Shown here: in pieces, positions 15,280-27,800 of the stretch
How the letters are laid out: each line of letters starts with the position of its first letter
Position numbering within the stretch: position 1 is the first letter of the stretch
From: Brugia malayi
Lineage: Eukaryota; Nematoda; Chromadorea; Rhabditida; Onchocercidae
Length of the DNA stretch: 64,000 bases
NCBI RefSeq assembly: GCF_000002995.4
Contig: NW_025062479.1
Coordinates: 1,127,221 to 1,191,220 of the forward strand
Direction: 5' to 3'
Notes under the pieces: model-generated
Told to the model about the DNA's origin: nothing
The model's input: only the letters and a program-made list of their open reading frames with translations
The model's database searches: none
Position numbers and translations under genes: made by a program

Positions 15280-17388
15280 AATTTTATGTCAACCAATTTT
15301 ACGCCAAAATAATTCTTGAAAAATAAACAAAAAAAAAAAAGAGGTATTGTCAAAGAAGAAGAGAAACGGAAAAGAAAGAAGGATGAAGAAAAAGATGGAA
15401 AGAAAAGGAAGAAAAAAAAAAAAACAGAAAGTTTCCGGTCATTTTCAATAATCCAAACCAGTAATAGCTATTTTATTTTATATCGAAATATTATTATTCA
15501 AGCATATTTACAAGTGGATAAATAGCTTAAAGCTTCGGTTTCCATACTTTCAATTCTTAATTGAAACATAAATTGAAAATTTTGTTGTAGCAATAAATAT
15601 CTATTTAAATGATTTGTAAATAACAATGAAAATTTAATAAATAATTTTGAACAAATCCCATAAATTATTTATTATTATTATTGCTATTATCAGTATCACA
15701 ATTATTAAATAGATACTGTTTACAAATGACATAACTATTAAATTTAATTTCTGCTAAATTACAACATTTACAATGCTTGGTTTTGCAAGTTTTACCATTA
15801 TCCATTTTTATTAAAATTCAATTTTCAGTTGCCATTCGTATGTTTACATTTGCTGTTATTTATATTCACTTCCAATTGATAAAAATTTACTTCCATTTTT
15901 ATTAGGATGTAAAATAAATTTATAAGTGAAAATTTGTATATTTCTACACTTTAAAATTTTGCCAAGATTTAAAAAAAAAAAAAAAACGAGATTGAAAAGT
16001 TATTAACTCAGTTTTAAAACATAAAAATAAAAAAAAAAAAAAAAAAAAACATATATAAGTAATTGAATATTATGTAAAAGATTAATAATAGCATTCAAAA
16101 AAAAGAAGGAAGAGAATAAACAATGATAGAAATTAGTAACTCTTTTTTTCAATAATTTCATTGTTAGTGTTTTTTATTCATTTCATTGCTATAACAAGCA
16201 TTGATATTATGATAATATTTAAATTTTAATCTAATCTATCTTTGCTTTTTTCTTTCCATTTGTTCAAAAAAGAAACAAAGAAACATTAAAAAAAAAAAGA
16301 AAAAAACTGGTGAGAAAGGACTGTTTTAAACAATTTCTGCTTTCGCTGTCCTAAACATTTTACATTTCGCAACTTCTTTTTTTTAATTAAAAAAAATTTA
16401 ATTTTTAATTTTCGTTTTTTTTTTTACAAACCAATTGAATGTTATATATATATATATATACGATGACCTTCACATCAATCGGCAATTTCTCTTTGAACGA
16501 ACAAATTTCAATCACATCATTCTCTTCCTTTATCTTCTTTTTTTTTTTTTTTTCATCCTCATAATTATAATTTTTTTTTTCGTTGTGAATAAAATTTATA
16601 TTTCATCCAATAATAGATGAGAATGTTTACTTGTCAATAAAAACGGACATTTTGATCAGTAGCAAAGTGAATAAAATGATAAATAATAATGTTAGATATT
16701 TTATCCAATAGTAAATTAAGCATAGTGACAGATAGCATTGGACGAATGTTTTATTCAATAACAAAATATTTATTTACTTATTTGCTTGAAATGTTTTTTT
16801 CTTTTTTCAATCGTTTTCTAAATTGTAAATTGATGAAAATAAATTCATTTCAGCTTTGCTTAAAGTGGCTAAGTGAAGATTTTCATTTTCAAAAAAATAA
16901 GAAAATATTGCATTTTAAGAATTGAATTCGTTTCTTTTCTTTCTTGTTTATTTTCTCCATCTTATATATGATGATATTATTTATGAAGTGATGACAAAAA
17001 TACCAAATAATAGATTTTTAGCTTGCATATTTGTTATTTGCATAAACAAAAAATAAATAAATATTAATTAAATAATTCCCAGTAATTAGATTCAAATTTA
17101 TCAACTGTAAACTATCCACTTTATCCATCTTGAAAAAAAAGTTATAGTAGAAATTTCTAATTTCAGAGTTTTAATTACTACCAACTAGTAGCATTTTTCG
17201 AATATCATTGTATCCTTCTTTTTTTTTTATCAATTCACGAAACATTATTTATTTCAATTTTTTTTTTCTTCTTTTCTTTTAAATATATTTTATTCATCAA
17301 ATTTTTAGACCAAAAATCTTCAATTTAATTAGTTTTTTTTTTCTTAGCTTTCAATTTAGTTAACTTTGGGCAATTTTTTCCCCTATCT

Positions 17389-17583
17389 CTACTGAATAAC
17401 ATCAATCTTATCTAAATGACAGCATAAGCTTTGTGATGAAAGAAAAACTGAAGATAATTCCGATTCTGATTGTACATACATTCCGTTTGAAAGCATTTCA
17501 TACGGTATTTCTAATAAATCAAAACTTTCACTATCATTATTCATCCTTTTCCTGATTACTGTCACTTGAAGGGTTAATTCCAT
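17389..17583 (-). CDS. Possible small ORF or terminal exon, unrecognised (64 aa)
   Basis: An ATG-to-TAG frame of 64 residues whose composition differs from its surroundings: it is free of poly-F/K tracts and has mixed acidic, serine and hydrophobic residues, for example SESFDLLEIPYEML and QSESELSSVFLSSQSLC. It might be a short gene or the last exon of a longer one. The base before the ATG is G of AAAAAAAG, so an acceptor there is possible but not of the TTTCAG type. I recognise no family, and no convincing partner exon was found within a few kilobases upstream on this strand. This may be a chance frame. Confidence 0.22.
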   Translation of the reverse strand: MELTLQVTVIRKRMNNDSESFDLLEIPYEMLSNGMYVQSESELSSVFLSSQSLCCHLDKIDVIQ

Positions 17584-19938
17584 CTTTTTTTAAACTATTT
17601 CTCTTTAACTCAGTCTTGACATAAGCATATCTTTAGAATTTATCTCCAAATAACTCTCATTTTTTTTTCTTGATACGTCACAGACAAATTTTTCATTCAA
17701 GCAATATAAAATAAATTTTTGTAAAAAAAAAATTAATTCGATAATATAATACTTTTATTCACTTTATTATATTGTTAATTGATATTATTACTCTTGTACC
17801 GATCAAATTATCGTCATCCTTGAATTTCACAAATTCTTTTCTTTCTTTTTTTTTTTTTTTTCAATCGCAATTCATGAAATATTTTATTTTGAATTGCCAA
17901 CAAACTATCGCATTTTTTTTTTTTTTTTTTTAAAGAAAAATCAAATTCTAATTGAAATGCTTTTCTCTTTCTTCTTTCTGAAGTTATTTTCTTGTTTTTT
18001 GTACAATTTATATTGTTAAATGATTATTAATACCATACATTTGTAACTGTAATGTTTTTCTTTTTTTCTTTTTGCAAAATTATAAATTATTTCTCAAAAT
18101 TTTCACTTATTTATTCTTAGTATTATCAGCATACAACTTTTTCAATGATATTGCAAATGTATGCTATAAAATAATCAAAAAATGACTCATAATTCGTTTG
18201 CTCAAGGACTTTTCTGGATTATCTGAAGTTCAATCAGTCAAGAAATTCCACTAATTCGCTTAATTTCAACTAGAAAAAATTTTGAAATGCATATTTTTAC
18301 ACTCAATTCGTTGTCAAAATTTAAATAAAATTAAATTTTTGAAAAACGATTACTCATTTTAGATGAATATTGTTTTAATTGAAATTAACAAATTCAAAAT
18401 CAAATATTCCATTCTGTTAGATTATTTTAGCTATCTAACTATCTATTTTAATAACAATTATGTGATTATTTAGTAATGCTATTTCAAAATTTATATTTTC
18501 ACATTTAAAAATATTTTAAGCAAAATAATATAAACAAGTACTCTAAACTTTCTTATATTAATACTTAATATTATCGAAGCATTTTGCAAATTTAAAAATA
18601 TTTATGGATCAAAATTATTAACGTTAACATATAAATTAAATTTTCATTTTTCATATGCTATTTAATGTTGACGTATGCAGAAAAAGACTTTTTTTTTCAT
18701 TTTTTCATCATGAAAAATCTACTCAATCTTTTGAAATTTTGAAATTAAAAATTCATTCATTCATTCACTCAATGAATTTGTTTCAACTTAACGTTTAATT
18801 ACGCATTAATAATTTTTTATTTGATTTTTCATAATTAACTACATAATTCAGCCATGAATATTATGATGTCATCGAAAGACATATTGCACTGAGCAATTCA
18901 AAAATACTTCACATAAATTATGTAATTAATAAAAATAAAAATAAGCAATAAGAAATGTTTCATTAATTTATTCTATTATAAGCAACTTTAATTATTCTTA
19001 TAATAATTTCACTTTCAGATTGTATCATTTTAAATCTTTTGATCAATTCATGAGACATATGTATAAATGGGTGTGTGTGTTGTGTGTTTTTTATTAGCAA
19101 AATATTTAGTAGCTATTAAAGTTTACGGTAGCGTTGTGATAATTTTATTTTTTCTCTCTCTCTCGCTTTTTTTTTTAAAAAAAAAACATCACTAATATTG
19201 CCAATATAAAACTAAAAAGTTTAATTAAATTAAATAACACTTAACTCAACTATTAGAATATTAATTGTTTATGCATTAAATTGTTCTTTTTTTTTTTTTC
19301 AAAACTTATAAAATATGAAAATTTCTGAAAGATTAGCTTATATATTGGAATAATTTTTAATAATTTATAAATTTAAAAAGCGTTGAATTAGTAATTAAAT
19401 TGCATTATATACAATATGACGAAGATATATTACTGGGCTCATTTTTATTCTTATTTGTATTATTTTAATACATATGTTAATGATTTTAAAATAAAAGTGA
19501 AGCAAGAAAAAAAAAACAGTTATGTATGATAATACTGAATAAAAATATAAATGCAGTGATAGCTTTAAAATTAAAATACAAATAGTTGACAAAAATTAAA
19601 CAAATCACTATCAATTACCCAAATTTTTATTAATCAGTGCTAAATAATTTCACAAAATAAGTTTCGTTTACTTTTACAATTGAAAATGAAAGAAAGAAGA
19701 CGAGAAAAAAAAAAATAGAAATATGGCAAAAAGTTGGATTAAGTTTCTTTTGAGAATTACAAATTAATAATCTGTCACTTTTTTTTGCTGCTTTTCAAAG
19801 TTAAAACTTGTTACATTTCAATAAGACAAAAATTTTTCTCGCTTTTTCTTTAAAAAAAAAAAAACTTTTAAAGAATACAATTACTTTATTTTTCAAAATT
19901 TTAGTATTAGTTTATCTAGAAGGAAAAAAATAGAGAAA

Positions 19939-19976
<38 letters not shown>

Positions 19977-20041
19977 TCAGACATATAATCATAATATTCA
20001 GGATTGTTGTTATGGTGAAATTTTTTTCACCTTTTTTTTTT
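17584..20041. other. AT-rich intergenic DNA, nothing coding seen
   Basis: Low-complexity AT-rich sequence with several poly-T tracts, a short GT run near 19072-19087 and a GA run at 19943-19969. No exon, RNA gene or mobile element could be supported. Confidence 0.55.
19943..19969. repeat. (GA)n microsatellite
   Basis: About 13 GA units within a purine-rich stretch that starts near 19921. A similar but shorter GA run occurs near 21485-21506. Confidence 0.88.
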
Positions 20042-20057
20042 TTTTTAATAATTCTTA

Positions 20058-20206
20058 AAACGTTACCTTGGAAACATTCAAACTATAGACATGTTGATGA
20101 ATTGAAGCAGCACGTACAGCCTTTATTACTTGCTTTGGTATCAGAAAATATCGGAAGTGAAATTTGCTATGATTTAGTTATTATTTCATTCCGATCAATT
20201 GAATAA
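20058..20206 (+). other. Exon-like island, unrecognised (about 49 codons)
   Basis: After a poly-T tract, a frame ending in a stop at 20204-20206 reads with mixed composition, including HVDELKQHVQPLLLALVSEN and IGSEICYDLVIISFRSIE. This part has helical, protein-like periodicity unlike the F-rich frames around it. The upstream part of the frame is poly-F, so if it is real it would be a terminal exon with an unseen acceptor near 20050. No relative is recognised and no neighbouring exon was found. Confidence 0.18.
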
Positions 20207-22085
20207 TAAAAATACATGTTCCTTTTATGCTTTTTTTTTTCCTTTGGAATTACAAATTTTTGAACTTAAATAAATCAATTTCATGTGTGACAGTTATTGT
20301 TGAAGTGTATTAAAGATTTTATTATTATTAATATTTCTTTTAGTTCTCTTTTTTTTTTTTTTTTTTTTTTTTCATAATAATCTGATTGGAAATTTGTGAA
20401 TTGTATTCAGTTTGTTTCTTCTTTCATAGAAATTAGGCATAATTTTTTATTTCTTATTTTTCCTTTAAATTAAGCTAAGATTCGTTTTTAATTCGAATTT
20501 ATAAAACAACTTTTGCTCTAAAAGCTAAAGTTAACATTCCTACATGAAAATGTTAAGCCTTTTTGCGCAGAATCATTGGACTGTGCCAAATCATCGTTGA
20601 AATTGTAGCCAAACGATCATTTCATTTTCAATGCAAACAGAAGTGCAAATGAACATTCTAAATAAATATGCTTATAATTAATTTGAAAAGAAAATTTGAA
20701 GAATTAAAAATTTTGTTTTGTGCAAAATTCTTGAGATTTTAAAAAAGCATACATTGAATAATAATGTTAAATTATTGCTAATTTTAACTTTTTTTATTTT
20801 ATTTTTATTATTATTTTTTTTTTTAGCAATAAAGATATTTAATTAGAAATTACAGATTTGATTAAATTATTTTGTATTTTAAGCAATGGTAACTTCATAA
20901 CCTTTGGTTTTATTTTGTATGCAATATTATTATAATTTAAATTATTTCCTTTTTTGTTTTATATAATTCTTTTTTCTTAGAAGATTAAATTAGTCAGCAA
21001 GGAACTATTTTTCATACTTTTTTTTTCTTTTTCTCTCTTTTTTTTATTTTATTCTTTTTTTTTTTTTGTGAAAGTAATTTGTTTGAAATTTTATTGACCT
21101 AAATAATGACTGATTCAATAGATTAGATAATTAGTGTATAATAATGGCTTAATGCATGCATGTGTGTGTGTCTGTGGCATGTACGCATTATAAAAGAATC
21201 CTAAAACGGTTTGGATAAAACCGGCAAGTTTCATCTTTCCTGATAATACAAAAGGGTATACTTTTATCTTCCTTTATTCTTTTCCATCCTTTCCCTCTCT
21301 CTCTCTCTCTCTCTCTTAAAATAAGCAAAAAAAAAAAAACAGAAAAATAAAAGAAGAAAAGAAGCATTATCTGTGGTGATTGTATGAGAATACCAATAAT
21401 GGATGAATTAGACTACGGTTAAAATTGAAATGTAAAAAAAAAAAAAAAAAAAAAAATGTAAAAGTGAAATTGATAATTCAAAAAGAGAAAGAGAGAGAGA
21501 GAGAGAGAAAGAGGAAGAGAAAGAAAGAAATGGTAATGGATGAATAGAAAGTCAGTCAATTGAAGCAGATTATAAGAATAAAATTGATTCAGTTTTTAGT
21601 ACATTATCTAGCTTGAAAAATTGCTTCTTTTTCATTTTTTTTTTTCTTTCTCTCACTTTTTTTTTTTTTCATTTTTATTTGTTAAAAGAATGTGAAAAAG
21701 AAAAAAAGACGAACAAACCTTCAGTTTCTTGTTTTTTCTTTTTTTTTTTTTTTCTACTGAAAAATTTTCCTTAAAAATTGCAAAAAGAATAGACGAAAAA
21801 AAAAAAAAAAATAAGGAAAATTGAGAAACGAAATCGTTTAGTTATTGCAAAAGAAGATTGGTTCGATTTGCATTTTAATTTTATTGGGTAAAAGAAAAAA
21901 ATAAAGGAAAAAAAAATGAAGTGAAGAAATGGAAAAAAGAGAAAAAGAAAAAGAAAGAAAGAGAGAGAGAGAGAGCAGAAAGATTTACTTACTTTTTCTT
22001 ATACTTTTTTTTTTATTTATTTATTTTTCTCCTTTACTATTCTTCTTTTTTTTTTTTGCAGATTTAAAAATTTGAGGGTTTGGTT

Positions 22086-22125
<40 letters not shown>

Positions 22126-24896
22126 CACTTTTTTTTTTTTTTTTTCTTTTCTAAATAGACATAGCTGTCGAAAAAGAAATTCAATGCCACTCCTTCTCAT
22201 TCTTGCAAAACCAACGAAGCATTTCATTCATTGAAACTACCAGTAACCATTAGCATCACTCCAATCCTCAATTTCATTCTTTTTTCCTCTTTTCTCATTT
22301 CTCTTTCATCTTTTCTCTTCTTTTTCATCTTTATCTTATCATAAATTTCACTCTTTTTTACAAATTTATTTAATCTTTCCTGCAATAATTTCATTTTTTT
22401 TTTTTTTTTTTTAATTCAAATAATAAGCATTTTTTTTCTTTAATTTAAAATAATTTTATCAAATGGATTATTTTTATATGCTTTTCTTATTTTATTATTT
22501 GATATTATTATGAATACGATTTTTTGACAACATTTTGCAATTTTACAACTATTAAAATGATTATTTTATTCATTTTTATCTTATATATAAGTATTACAGT
22601 ATTTAGTATTGGAAAGTACACAACATTTAAAATTTTATCAAATTTCCTTTTTTTTTTTTTTTTCTTTCGTTTCTACAAACACTTTCTTATTGTAATTATG
22701 TCGCATTTTAACTTTGCTTTTATAATCCTCCAAATTTTTTCTAACTAATTTCTCCAATTTAATCGAACTGAATTTTAATCTCGATTTGTATCAAGATGAA
22801 GACAAGAAGATATGATCGATGAAAATCTAAAAAATAGATGAACACTTATTTGAGCATATTTGCCCAAATTAACAATTAAATCTAGCGCAAAATGCAAAAC
22901 AAAATAAGACATATGCGCAACAATTTTACAGTGCCATAATTATTATTCATTTGAAATTGGATAATTGCGTTGTTATAAAACAAAAGCATAAAGAATAAAA
23001 TATATATGCATTAAAGAATTTAGAAATTTCTTTTGTAAATGATAATCTTTTTTTTTTTTTTTTCTTTAAGGATGTAAAATAATGCACAAATATGCAAATT
23101 GACCTGAAACATAGCTATTGGATGTTTTCTTCTTTTCTTAGCTTAAGTTTTAAGCTTTGCGTGTTTTCTGCTTAAAATCCCATTTAGATAAATGTTCGTT
23201 GTCGCTTCCCCTAGGACTTATATACGAACGAAAGATTGGAAGAATCCCGTAGAAAAGAAATAATACATTGAAATAAGAGATTGTTAGCTTTGAAGGAAAT
23301 CTTTATCATATCGAATATATTTTAGGATTTTGTTTTTTCGGTATGAAACATTACATACTTTTCGTTTTAGCTATTGTCATTTGACATTCATTTCTCTTTG
23401 TCACTTCTAGTCCTCTTTCTATATGTTCTAATATAAGGACTGTTAGAAGTCTAGTCTAGCTAGCTAGCTAAGGCCTAAATTATGAGCCTAAAGCGAGACA
23501 AATAGATGAACACATAAAACATATAGATGCATCAAAAATGTACCTAGGCCTTTTTCATTTTTTTGCTTAAATCAGTCATCTGCGTTTTCTGTTAACTTCC
23601 TGCTTTCTATCTTTTTGCATTAAATAACCAGCCTGAAATTTCACTTTATCAGCTTTACATCTAACATTTATCTGTTTTAGTTATCACAAAGTTAAAACTT
23701 TCATAAATTTTATCAAATTCATTTCTTTTTAATTTATTTTAATTTATCCACATCCTTTAGCCTTCATTAAAGTTTCTTTTTTTTTTTTTTGCAAGTGTTA
23801 TCATGAAAATTCATAATTTTTACTATAAGAAATTTACACTTGTTGAATGATATTACTTTAGCATTTAATTAATTGTTCAAAGTTATAACACATTACTTTT
23901 CTTTCTGTGTTGAGCAAAATAATTTACACTAGACATTTACTGAAAAAGAAGTAGACTTATTAATTACCTGTCATTGAATTTTTCCATTCCATTTCATTTA
24001 TTGATTTAACACTGTTAATATATATCCTTGAGGACAATCGAATTATTACCAATTAACACCTAGGCAATATCTTAATTTAAAAAATTGCACAACATATGTA
24101 TATGTATGTCTGTGTCATTTTTGTCATAATAATTATAATTACTGCTTATCCTATTGTCTTATAAAGAATAACAAATAAATAGTTGTATAATACAAATAAA
24201 TTAAGGTGAGAAGAGAAAATTTGAGGAATTTTTTTAATAAAATAATTTTATAAATAGCTATAAGCATTTAATTTGTTCATGCTAACGAATCGAGCATATT
24301 TCTCTTTAATAAGCTAACCAACTTTCATGACAAATTTAAATTCACACAATTGTTCATATCAATCTTTTTCTCATAATTACTTGCCATTTACAACAACTCT
24401 TGGCATATTTGATTTCATCGGTTTGTTTCAAGTTTTTTTTTTTTTTTTCATCACTCTTATATAATAATATTATTTCACATTTTAATTTCTGAATACGCAA
24501 ATAAAAATTGAACTTATGAATGCTATATAAATAGTGCAACAATTTTAATGTACGCATAATTTTGATTGATAAGAATTTCATCTTTTATTGCTATATCTTT
24601 TCGTCTGAATATTTTTTAATAAGATGAAACTTTCAGAGATTGTAAAAATTTTTGCACTTTTTTTCCTTTCTTTTAAAAAATATTCCCAATTAATAATGAA
24701 TTTGTTAGAAAATTATCTTAAAATTATCATTTTCCATCGAGTTTCCTTCACTGTTTCTTTTTTTCTTCTTCTTCTTCTTCACCTTTCATTTGAATCATTG
24801 AACAAGTATGCGTTACATACTTCATTTATTCTTTTTTCATTTCTAATACTTTTTTTTTTTAAGCGTTGAAAAAAAAAAAAAAAAAACGTGCGTGAA
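20207..24896. other. AT-rich intergenic DNA upstream of the flavoenzyme gene
   Basis: Homopolymer-rich DNA with TC and GA runs (21296-21316 and 21485-21506) and the window's longest T run (22088-22125). Around 23100-23600 base composition is more balanced and includes a CTAG-rich palindromic patch (about 23450-23470). That block could hold regulatory sequence for the gene starting at 24897, but no specific site is identifiable. Confidence 0.5.
22088..22125. repeat. 38-base poly-T tract
   Basis: The longest homopolymer in the window, followed after CAC by another 17 T. Read on the minus strand it produces a meaningless poly-lysine frame. Exact length is unreliable in most assemblies. Confidence 0.9.
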
Positions 24897-27800
24897 ATGG
24901 TAGCAAACGGTATTCTCAATAGCAGCAAAGAACCTACAACACGTTGGGACTGTTCGGATGTGGATCAAGAAATGGTTAAGGTAATTCTTGGTGAACGATT
25001 ACGTTTCCCGTATGCAAGTAACGTTGTTGCGCCAAATCGAATGATGAAAAGCGCAATGAGTGAACAGGTAATCAAATTTCAACAACTTGCAATTTACTTT
25101 ACTGGTTCATTTGTTTATTTAAAGCTTAAGATAAATATTTGTTGATACAATATGATGTGTCTTTAATCAAAACTTACACAATTTAGTTTTTCAAAATTGA
25201 TTTGACCTGATTTTTCAGACTTATTTATCATTTAAATGAAATTTAAACGAAAAAAAAAAAAGGTGATTCAAAAAGCATTCATTTCATTTTAAATGTTCCG
25301 GAAATGATTGATAAAGGATCGTTGAAAAAGTTTTATTAATCAAAAAGTTTCGTTACATTTTCCCTCCTTATTTCATCAATAAAAATTGGACAATGGGAAA
25401 AGGAAAAAAAAAAGAATGCATAAGAAAAAATGAACTTAACTGAATTTTACCTTTATTGTTATTTCTATTTTTTTCTTTGTCCTTTTAATACTTGATAGGT
25501 GCATTTAATTTTCTATTTAAATCAGCAAAATAAAATAACACACAATAAAATAGTATTTAGTATCTATTAAAAATAGAAAAGTAAAATTTAAATTTCCAAT
25601 ATTCCATTATTTATTTTTATTTATACTTCATTATATACATTCAACATTTTAAAAGCTTTCACTTTATCTGTTTGCAATATTTTTTTTTTTTTTTTTTAAC
25701 TCTCAGTGAAAAAGGATTCTATTTTAATTAAATGACTCATCAAATTCATTATTATATTGAAAAAAGAAAAAAAAAAAAAAAAAGGAACTTACTAAAATTA
25801 AAAATCAGTTTTGTAAATATTCATTAGACATTTAATGCTAAAATAAGCAACCAAATATGCTACTTGTTGTCACTTATTGGATTACAACCGCATAAATTCT
25901 CAATTCATTCTTAAACTTCCTTCTTCACAATTTAAGTACCTTTCAATTTGTGCTTTTGTTGTGCAAAATGATGAATGAAGAAACAAAAAGATGGTATATT
26001 AGCAATTCAAATAATTAATTAAAATCATGCTTTATTTTAGATAATGCATTTCATATGACTAATTACCAAATTGTTTATTCAAAATTAGTAATTAAGAAAA
26101 GAGAAAATAATGGCAGTCAAAAAAAAAAAGATGCTTTATTACACGATTTTATCTTATTTTATTTATCATTTTTTTTCCATACTTTTTAAAATACTGTAAT
26201 ATTTTAATTTAGAAAACTTTTTGATAATTTATAATTGAAAATTAAATGAATGTATTCTTGAGTTTAATTGAAAATTTCATCATATTATCATTTATTTATT
26301 CTTTTTTTTTTTTTTTCAATAGTTTGTTTATTTGTTTTTTCTCTTTTGTTATTTGTTTATTTTTATCAATTTAGCTTGCAACATACAATAAGAATGATAT
26401 GAAAAAGAGTGGTATACCAACACGCGAGTTGATTAATTTGTATGAAAAATTTGCTGATGGAGGTTTTGGGACCATCGTTACTGGCTGTATTATAATTAAT
26501 GGGGTAATTTTTTTTTGTTTTGTTTTGTTTTGTTAACATGATGTTGATGATACTGCTATAAATGAACTATTATCTAGTCTAATAAATAAAATTGTCATTG
26601 TATTATTTCTCCTTCTTTTATTTTTTTTTTTGTTTTTTTGTTAAATTGTTGAAGAAAAAAAAAATTTAATTGTAAATTGTAATTAACAACATGAAAAAAA
26701 CGATAATTAATATCGTTTCGTTTTTGTAACTTCTTTTACAAAACTGCAATATTTCTTTAAAAAAAAGAATTTTCATTCTTTTTTTTTTTTTTTTAAACCA
26801 ATAAAAAGAAATCATTTTTTTTTATTCACTGTCACGGAAAAAAAAAAGGAGAAAAAAAATTAATCAAAATTTTACGATAAAACAATTTTGAAAAGGACAG
26901 CATTCTTAGCATATGGCATATGTAATTTATTTAAAATCTATTCTTTGTATTTTGTTTGAAATTTTTTCTTCCTTCTTTTTTTTTTTGCTTTTAAATTTAA
27001 AAAAATTTTTGGTAAAATGGAATTGTGATTGATAATTTGATGTCAATCAGAATTTTTGTGAAAACAAAATTCGAATTCAATTTTTTTTGTTTTTTTTCTC
27101 CTCTATAATATGGAAAAAAAAAATAAAAATTTATTTCTATTTTTTTTTTAATTTATATATGCACTAATTTATTATTAAAATTAGAAATATTTTTTTTATT
27201 CTATTTCAATATTTTCAAGGTAATTTTGATTTACTTAAAATATCAATTTCTTTTTTTTCATTTTTTTTTTTAAATTTTCTATTAGCTTTTGCTTAAACAT
27301 TTTAGAAAGATATTGAAGCTCCCGGCAATGTAATCATCGATAAGGAATTGGATTCTGAAGAGCGTCGCAATGCATTTAAGGAATGGACCCAATGCGCTAA
27401 AAGAAATGGAAGTATTATTATCGCTCAATTATTCCATGTTTGTTTTTCTTTTTTTTTTAAATATAAAATATATTTTTTTTTTTTTTTAATATTTTTTTCA
27501 TTTCTCTTGAAATCAATTCAATTATTTGATAAGTAATATTAGGAAAACGTATATTGAAAAGTAGATAATTGGTCTCTTCGAGGATATTCCTCTTTCTGTA
27601 TTGATGAGAAAAGTAAACAAATCAATAAATATGATGAAATAAATTAATAATTTTTTTTTATTCTATTAAATAAATATTTTTATGAAATAAAATGATTATA
27701 ATCATATAATGGTTAATAATTTAATTAAAATTTTGTGCCATAAAAAAAAAAAATGAAATATATACTAATTAATAATTATTACATTATTGTGTCATTTTCA

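Larger units (their letters stand above)
2548..17388. other. Long gene-poor AT-rich intergenic DNA
   Basis: About 14.8 kb with no coding stretch I can support. Open frames here translate to phenylalanine- or lysine-rich low-complexity peptides through poly-T and poly-A runs. The stretch holds many homopolymer tracts of 15 bases or more, a TC run at 6885-6906, an AC run at 8237-8257 and a GAT-rich array near 15232-15279. I saw no tRNA-like B box and no conserved exon. Confidence 0.6.

Noticed and set aside
22021..22227. Minus-strand ORF with a long lysine run
   Set aside because: Produced by the 38-base and neighbouring T runs; the flanking residues show no family resemblance.
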